From NCBI GenBank assembly GCA_024233595.1, contig JACKPK010000003.1:118867-182866 (forward strand): 64,000 nucleotides of DNA, in the 5' to 3' direction. The translations under genes were made by a program, and so were the position numbers. Below the pieces are notes generated by a model. It made no database searches. It was not told the origin of the DNA and saw nothing but the letters and a program-made list of their open reading frames with translations. Positions 58,985 through 64,000 of this stretch are shown here, in pieces. This DNA is from Deltaproteobacteria bacterium. GTDB taxonomy: Bacteria > UBA10199 > JADGCS01. Within the stretch, counting starts at the first letter, position 1. The number at the start of each line of letters is the position of its first letter.

Positions 58985-60193
58985 ATGATTTTTTCACCTC
59001 GTTTCCATAATCCTTTTCCGATTTTTCCTGCCATTGATCCTATTGTTATTCCTGAACAACCAAGTCCTTTTTTGGATGCTGTGACTCAGCATCATTTTGT
59101 GGTTAATCATTTTATTGATGCTTTTATCGTAGAGACTCCATTGGGAGGGGTTGTAAAAAGACCTTTGGAAGTTCAGATTTTTGAAAAACCGATTTCTTTA
59201 AGTTGTGGGAATATTTATTCTGATCCTGATCAGGTTTATGAATTTCACCGTGTTTCGCCGAGCTATCTTGAACAGATTGATTCTCAGACAGCGCAAATGA
59301 TTGTTTCTGGAATTTATCTTCTTTTTGGAGCCAGTGCTGAGTTATTTGACGCCCTTCAAGGCAATGATGACGAAGCGGATTTAGGCATTGATTTATGCGA
59401 GAGTAGTTTGCAGGTTATGTGGAAGCCAGAAGCTCTTTCTTTGTTTCATGACCTTGATGATGTTCAAGGTGTTAAAATTGCTAAAAGGATTTTTGCCGAT
59501 ATTTTAGCACCTCTTTTTGGTATTTATTCTGATCAAGATGCACCTGACCCTGTTCATCAAATTGATTACGACTATTTTTCTGATTTTTTAGATCGTCTTC
59601 TGAGTGAGTTATCCCATGATCAAAAAAATGAAGTGATTCGATTTTGGTTGAATCATTTGTTTGAAATTGAATCGTCTGAAACATATCTGATTGCAGAAGA
59701 TGCTGATGATTTTTTCTTTATTTATTTTCTTAAAATGATTGATGACTTTGATGTTAAGACTCTCCAGGCATTTTACTCTTGGATTAATGTTGTTGATGAA
59801 AATTCGCTTTACAAAAGATTCAATACAAATGTGTTTGTCGGTTATTTTCTTTCTGAAGATGATGGTGATTTTATTGGAGAGAAACTGAGTAAAATTTGTA
59901 AAAGAAGTTTATGTTTGTCTGAAGATGAACGAAATCAATTTTGTGTTAGATCCTTAGCAATGGTTCTTTTTGCCTTTGGAACAGGAGAAGCATTCATTCC
60001 TTTTGTAGGTCAGCTTTTAAGGGAGTTTGAACAAATTGGATTTGATTTGAATCAAAAAACGAACGCAGTCAAAGAGGCAATTGCTGAAATGCAAAGTTCC
60101 CTAGGAGAAATTTTAAGAATTGATGCCTTGCAAACCCCAATGGGAATGTCTTTATTCAATACTTATCCGCAATTAAGAGCTGTTTTAATTTAA
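58985..60193 (+). CDS. Hypothetical acidic protein
   Basis: 402 aa; I do not recognise the family. It has no signal peptide or membrane helix, is rich in Asp, Glu and Phe (EDADDFFFIYFLK, YFLSEDDGDFIGEKL) and predicted mostly helical. The start MIFSPRFHNPFPIFPAIDP is Pro-rich. The gene is visibly more AT-rich than its neighbours, a possible sign of transfer. It begins 25 bp after the FimT-like gene, so it may be read from the pilin operon, and its stop overlaps nadA by nine bases. Confidence 0.65.
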   Translation: MIFSPRFHNPFPIFPAIDPIVIPEQPSPFLDAVTQHHFVVNHFIDAFIVETPLGGVVKRPLEVQIFEKPISLSCGNIYSDPDQVYEFHRVSPSYLEQIDSQTAQMIVSGIYLLFGASAELFDALQGNDDEADLGIDLCESSLQVMWKPEALSLFHDLDDVQGVKIAKRIFADILAPLFGIYSDQDAPDPVHQIDYDYFSDFLDRLLSELSHDQKNEVIRFWLNHLFEIESSETYLIAEDADDFFFIYFLKMIDDFDVKTLQAFYSWINVVDENSLYKRFNTNVFVGYFLSEDDGDFIGEKLSKICKRSLCLSEDERNQFCVRSLAMVLFAFGTGEAFIPFVGQLLREFEQIGFDLNQKTNAVKEAIAEMQSSLGEILRIDALQTPMGMSLFNTYPQLRAVLI

Positions 60194-61111
60194 GGTCATC
60201 TCCACCATTTTATCCAAAGGCTTTAAGGCCTTTTCTGCCAACTCCGGATCCACGTTGATTTCTGGTGTTTCGTGATTCAAACAATCTAAAACTTTAGCCA
60301 TGGTGTTGAGTTTCATGTGCGGGCAATCGTTGCAAGCACAGCCAGTGAGGTCAGGCCCCATGATAAAGGTTTTGTTCGGACTGGCTTTTTGCATTTGATG
60401 CAAAATCCCGGTTTCAGTCATGACAATGAATGTGTCTGCTGCATCGTCTTGGGTGTATTGCAAAAGCTGGGTGGTGGAGCCAATGAAATCAGCTTGCTCT
60501 AAAATGATTTCTTCGCATTCGGGGTGCGCTATGATTTTGGCTTTGGGGTGTTCTTTTTTAAGATCGAACATTTTTTGAGTCGAAAACGAAGTGTGCACAA
60601 AGCAATTGCCAGGAAACAAAACCAGTTCGCGGCCACTTTGTTTGGCCACGTAACGACCCAAATGCTGGTCGGGTCCAAAAATGATTTTTTGATCTTTTGG
60701 AAGTTGTTTTGCGATTTTAACCGAATTGGAAGAGGTCACAATCACATCGCTCATGGCTTTCACCTCTAAGCTCGAGTTCACGTAAGTCATCACAAAAGCA
60801 CCGGGGTGTTTCTTTTTAAAGTAATCAAAAATTTGCGGCGTGCAAGAATCAGCCAAAGAACAGCCTGCGTTTAAATCGGGCAAAAGGATTTTTTTATTGG
60901 GGTTCATCACCTTGATGGTTTCGGCCATGAATTTCACCCCGCACACAACGGCAATGTCGCACTCTTGTTTTTGGGCGTAAAGCGCCATGCCAAGTGAATC
61001 ACCAACGTAGTCAGCAATGTCTTGGATATCAGGTTCTTGATAATAGTGAGCGATGATCAAAGCGTTTTTACGTTTTTTCATATCAAGAATGGTGTCTTCG
61101 AGTGTCGCCAT
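60185..61111 (-). CDS. nadA: Quinolinate synthase A
   Basis: [4Fe-4S] enzyme condensing iminoaspartate with DHAP to quinolinate in NAD synthesis. The ATG at 61111 gives MATLEDTILDMKKRKNALII; the open frame upstream extends into the divergent putA leader and is not coding. The three cluster Cys are in DLNAGCSLADSC, GNCFVHTSFS (family position) and GCACNDCPHMKLN. IIAHYYQEPDIQDIADYVGDS and YVNSSLEVKAMSDVIVTSSN are diagnostic. 308 aa fits the short NadA group. nadB and nadC are not in the window. Confidence 0.95.
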   Translation of the reverse strand: MATLEDTILDMKKRKNALIIAHYYQEPDIQDIADYVGDSLGMALYAQKQECDIAVVCGVKFMAETIKVMNPNKKILLPDLNAGCSLADSCTPQIFDYFKKKHPGAFVMTYVNSSLEVKAMSDVIVTSSNSVKIAKQLPKDQKIIFGPDQHLGRYVAKQSGRELVLFPGNCFVHTSFSTQKMFDLKKEHPKAKIIAHPECEEIILEQADFIGSTTQLLQYTQDDAADTFIVMTETGILHQMQKASPNKTFIMGPDLTGCACNDCPHMKLNTMAKVLDCLNHETPEINVDPELAEKALKPLDKMVEMTLN

Positions 61112-61282
61112 GGGAGGTCCTTTGTGTTTTTTATTCCGTAAAAGGCTTTTTGGTAAAAGCCGATCACCTTCTATCAAATTTACGTCCGTTTGATCAATAT
61201 TGAACCTAAATTTGCTTTTGAGGGGCAAAAATCGCTGGAATTGCAGGGCAATTTGAGCGATGCCGCTGACGTGGAAAAAGCA

Positions 61283-64000
61283 ATGGACCAAACAAATAGG
61301 GATCAAGGGCGCGATCAAGAGATCATTCAAAGAGGCAAGGTGTTGTTTGAGCAGATCCGATCTGCCAAACGTTCGCTCTTGCCAGAGAACGGGTTTTCGG
61401 ATTTTCTCATGGATTGGGCCATGAACCGACCAGGGCTGAAGGTGTCTTTGTTTCGCTTTGTGGATGTGCTGCCCAATTTGTCTAGCAATGCGCAAATGGT
61501 GCGTTTGTTGCGCGAGTACCTTTTGGAATCCGATAGCGATTTGCCTCTTATATATAAGTCAGGTTTGTGGTTGTCTCTTTCGAATCCCTTAACGTCTTCG
61601 GTCACAGCGCAGTTGGTTAAGAAAAATGTAGGGGCCATGGCAAAAGGCTTCATTGCCGGAGAAAATTCAACCCAAGTTTTAAAACCACTCAGAAAACTTT
61701 GGGATCATGGTTATTGTTTTACGGTCGATATTTTAGGCGAGGCGGTTTTGTCGCCACAGGAAGAATTGCATTATCAAGCGCAGTACCGTGAGCTTGTGAA
61801 TGGTTTGGGCCAGGCGGTTAAAACTTGGCCAGAACAAAGGCATTCTCAAAGCGCGTCTTATAAAATTCCAAAGTGCAATGTGTCGGTTAAGTTGTCGAGC
61901 TTGTGTTCTCAAATCAATAATTTGGATTTTAAAGGCACGGTGCAGGCTATCAAAGAACGTGTACGCCCGATTTTAAAAGATGCTCTCACACAAGAGGCGT
62001 TTGTGTATTTTGATATGGAGCAAAATGATTTTAGAGAAATCGTTTTGGCTGTTGCGGATGAAATCCTGATGGAAGCTGAGTTTCGTGATTACCCGCATTT
62101 TGGCATTGTGATTCAAGCTTACCTTAAAGATTCTTTAACTGATTTGCGACGTTTAAAAAGCCTGGCTGGAAAACGCGGAGCTCCTATTACGGTGCGTTTG
62201 GTTAAAGGCGCTTATTGGGATTACGAAGTCGCCATGGCTCAGCAACGCGATTGGAGCATTCCTGTTTTTGAACAAAAGTCCGAAACCGATGCTCATTATG
62301 AACGTTGCACAGAGTTTTTGTTAAATAGCGCTCCAGAACTCAAAAGTGCTTTTGCTTCGCATAACTTAAGAAGCTTGCTCAACGCGCTTTTGCTGGCGGA
62401 AGAATTGGGTCAGAATAAAAGTGATATCGAAATCCAAATGCTCTTTGGCATGGGCGGTGCTTTTCAAAAAGCTTTTTTAGAGCAAGGTTACCGTGTACGG
62501 CAATATGTGCCGGTGGGTGAATTGATTCCAGGCATGGCTTATTTGGTTCGTCGTCTTTTAGAAAACACTGCCAACGAAGGTTTTTTACGCAGCACTTTTG
62601 ATGAAAACGCGGACATTCAAAAGTTACTCGAAAACCCCGTTTTAAAAATAAAATCACAAGCAAAGTTAAGGCCTGTGCAAAATAAGGAGAGCCTTGTGTT
62701 TAAAAACGAAGCTTTTTTTGATTTCTCAATTGAAGATCAACGTTCTTGGGTAGAGCCCATGCTCAAACAAGTTCAAGAAAACTTTCCTGTCACCGTGGAC
62801 CCCGTTGTTAATGGCCAAGTGAAAAAAACAAAAGAGCGTTTGTCACATTTTAACCCAGGCCAGACTAAGCAATTGGTTAGTGACATTGCCTGTTCCGAAA
62901 AAGTTTTGGCTGATCAAGCTTTAGAGGCTTGCGAAGAAGCCATGCAAGATTGGGCAACACGTTCTATGCAAGAACGCGCGCAGGTTTTACGTAAAGCAGC
63001 GGGTGTGTTTCGTGAGCGTAAAAAAGAGCTCATTGCTTTGATCACCCTAGAGGTTGGTAAGCCGATTGCCGAGGCCGATGCTGATGTGTGTGAGGCAATT
63101 GATTTTTGTGATTACTACGCTTTGCTCGCTGAACAAATGGACGAAGAAAAAGACATGGGCAGTGTGCCGGGTGAGCAAAACAGATTTTTTTATCAAGCCA
63201 AAGGCCCCGCGGTGGCGATTGCGCCATGGAATTTTCCTTGTGCTATTTTGGTAGGCATGACTGTTGGTCCTTTGGTTTGCGGAAATCCAGTGATCATGAA
63301 GCCAGCAGAGCAGAGTTCGGCCACAGCGCAAATGGTTTTTCAGATTTTAAAACAAGCAGGTGTTCCCGATAACGCTCTGCATTTCTTACCAGGCAAAGGT
63401 GAGGAAGTGGGCGCTTACTTGGTAGCGCACCCTAAAACACACATCATCACTTTCACGGGGTCACGAACGGTTGGCTTGGCAATTCAAAAGCAAGCCGCGC
63501 AGGTTGTGCCTGGCCAACACCACATTAAAAAAGTTGTGGCTGAGTTGGGTGGAAAAAACGGTCTCATTGTTGATGACACTGCTGATATTGATGAAGCGGT
63601 CAAAGGTGCGGTGAGTTCTGCCTTTGGTTTTGCTGGGCAGAAGTGCTCGGCTTGTTCGCGTGTGATTGTTGACGAAAATATCTACGATGCCTTTGTGGCG
63701 CGTTTTGTGGAAGCGGCCAAAGCAATTCCCACTGGTCATGTGCAAGATTTAAAAAATAAAGTGGGTCCAGTTATTGATGAAGAATCTTACAAGCGTTTGC
63801 AATCGGTTCTTAAAAAACACAAAGATCAAATTTTGGCTCAGGTGGACGCAGGCGATGATTTTAAACAAGGGTTTTTTATCCCGCCGACCGTGTTGGAAAG
63901 CTCTGATCCAAAATCAGAATTAGGGCAGACCGAATTTTTTGGTCCGGTTGTCACTCTTTTTAAAGCCAAAGGCATTGATGATGCCATTCGTATTTTAAAC
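61283..64000 (+). CDS. putA: Bifunctional proline dehydrogenase / L-glutamate gamma-semialdehyde dehydrogenase (partial)
   Basis: Oxidises proline to glutamate in two steps. The frame is open without a stop from ATG 61283 to the window end, 906 codons, and continues beyond. The proline dehydrogenase barrel spans about 95-440 with NVSVKLSSL, FVYFDMEQNDFRE, APITVRLVKGAYWDYE and RQYVPVGELIPGMAYLVRRL. The aldehyde dehydrogenase part (from about 480) shows VAIAPWNFPCAILVGM, ITFTGSRTVG, AELGGKNG with Glu754 and GQKCSACSR with the catalytic Cys788. There is no N-terminal DNA-binding domain. GTGGAAAAAG before the ATG is a modest ribosome site; GTG at 61271 is an alternative start. Divergent from nadA. 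Confidence 0.93.
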   Translation, partial: MDQTNRDQGRDQEIIQRGKVLFEQIRSAKRSLLPENGFSDFLMDWAMNRPGLKVSLFRFVDVLPNLSSNAQMVRLLREYLLESDSDLPLIYKSGLWLSLSNPLTSSVTAQLVKKNVGAMAKGFIAGENSTQVLKPLRKLWDHGYCFTVDILGEAVLSPQEELHYQAQYRELVNGLGQAVKTWPEQRHSQSASYKIPKCNVSVKLSSLCSQINNLDFKGTVQAIKERVRPILKDALTQEAFVYFDMEQNDFREIVLAVADEILMEAEFRDYPHFGIVIQAYLKDSLTDLRRLKSLAGKRGAPITVRLVKGAYWDYEVAMAQQRDWSIPVFEQKSETDAHYERCTEFLLNSAPELKSAFASHNLRSLLNALLLAEELGQNKSDIEIQMLFGMGGAFQKAFLEQGYRVRQYVPVGELIPGMAYLVRRLLENTANEGFLRSTFDENADIQKLLENPVLKIKSQAKLRPVQNKESLVFKNEAFFDFSIEDQRSWVEPMLKQVQENFPVTVDPVVNGQVKKTKERLSHFNPGQTKQLVSDIACSEKVLADQALEACEEAMQDWATRSMQERAQVLRKAAGVFRERKKELIALITLEVGKPIAEADADVCEAIDFCDYYALLAEQMDEEKDMGSVPGEQNRFFYQAKGPAVAIAPWNFPCAILVGMTVGPLVCGNPVIMKPAEQSSATAQMVFQILKQAGVPDNALHFLPGKGEEVGAYLVAHPKTHIITFTGSRTVGLAIQKQAAQVVPGQHHIKKVVAELGGKNGLIVDDTADIDEAVKGAVSSAFGFAGQKCSACSRVIVDENIYDAFVARFVEAAKAIPTGHVQDLKNKVGPVIDEESYKRLQSVLKKHKDQILAQVDAGDDFKQGFFIPPTVLESSDPKSELGQTEFFGPVVTLFKAKGIDDAIRILN

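Noticed and set aside
61112..61495. N-terminal extension of nadA
   Set aside because: The upstream codons overlap the divergent putA coding and lack NadA similarity; MATLEDTIL at 61111 is the natural start.
61327..61653. Minus-strand frame opposite the putA start
   Set aside because: It is antisense to continuous, recognisable putA coding and shows no family signal.

Overview
The window looks like chromosomal DNA from a free-living Gram-negative bacterium of moderate to low GC. It carries SurA-type periplasmic foldases, YidC, sigma-54 with a PTS-Ntr cluster, an MglA-type GTPase, KorAB-type 2-oxoacid:ferredoxin oxidoreductase, a class I (DhnA-type) aldolase and a large chemotaxis/type IV pilin block. 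This mix suggests a deltaproteobacterium-like lineage (Bdellovibrionota, UBA10199 or relatives). That placement is inference from gene content, not a computed phylogeny.

Layout. 0-5.6 kb: end of a GldG-like gene, a stand-alone coaB, two SurA-like PPIases followed by pdxA, and a phosphohexomutase. 5.7-9.2 kb (minus): fbaB, an aspartate-type aminotransferase, coaD, rsmD. 9.3-10.7 kb: a BON-domain lipoprotein and a SHOCT-tailed exported protein. 10.7-15 kb (minus): rpoN-hpf-ptsN-rapZ-EIIA(Man-like)-HPr, without hprK. 15.2-19 kb: pyrG and dnaA, then a 557-bp gap with a perfect DnaA box and an AT-rich tract (likely oriC). 19-21.5 kb: rpmH-rnpA-yidD-yidC. Genes point away from the gap on both sides, as expected at an origin.

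21.5-40 kb is mixed: two copies of a palindromic intergenic repeat, a CAAX-type protease, a GGQ ribosome-rescue factor, ftsB, a 2-Cys peroxiredoxin, korAB, a small transaldolase, folK, a Bax-inhibitor-1 membrane protein, a TPR-sulfotransferase, a degenerate Tex-like protein, a homocysteine methyltransferase homologue, mglA, a 778-residue orphan next to a leaderless lytic transglycosylase, and an M48 protease.

40-54.4 kb is one plus-strand chemosensory block: REC-kinase, two response regulators, cheA1, cheW, a soluble PAS-PAS receptor, an AarF/UbiB-like kinase, cheR, cheA2 with two Hpt domains, cheC/X, cheD, cheY, cheB and a DUF309 gene. 55-59 kb holds four type IV pilin-like (minor pilin) genes, two of them behind near-perfect sigma-54 promoters, which links this block to the rpoN gene in the same window. 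59-64 kb: an orphan acidic protein, nadA, and putA running off the end.

The most striking signals are these. Reading-frame breaks in cheA1, the receptor, the PilX-like gene and the FimT-like gene cluster in the motility block, while no break was found in the other genes. The PTS-Ntr cluster has lost hprK, has Gly at HPr position 46, and has an EIIA-Man-like protein with Glu where the phosphorylated His should be. There are also dispersed short repeats and sigma-54-driven pilin operons. I did not find a clearly novel defence or mobile system.
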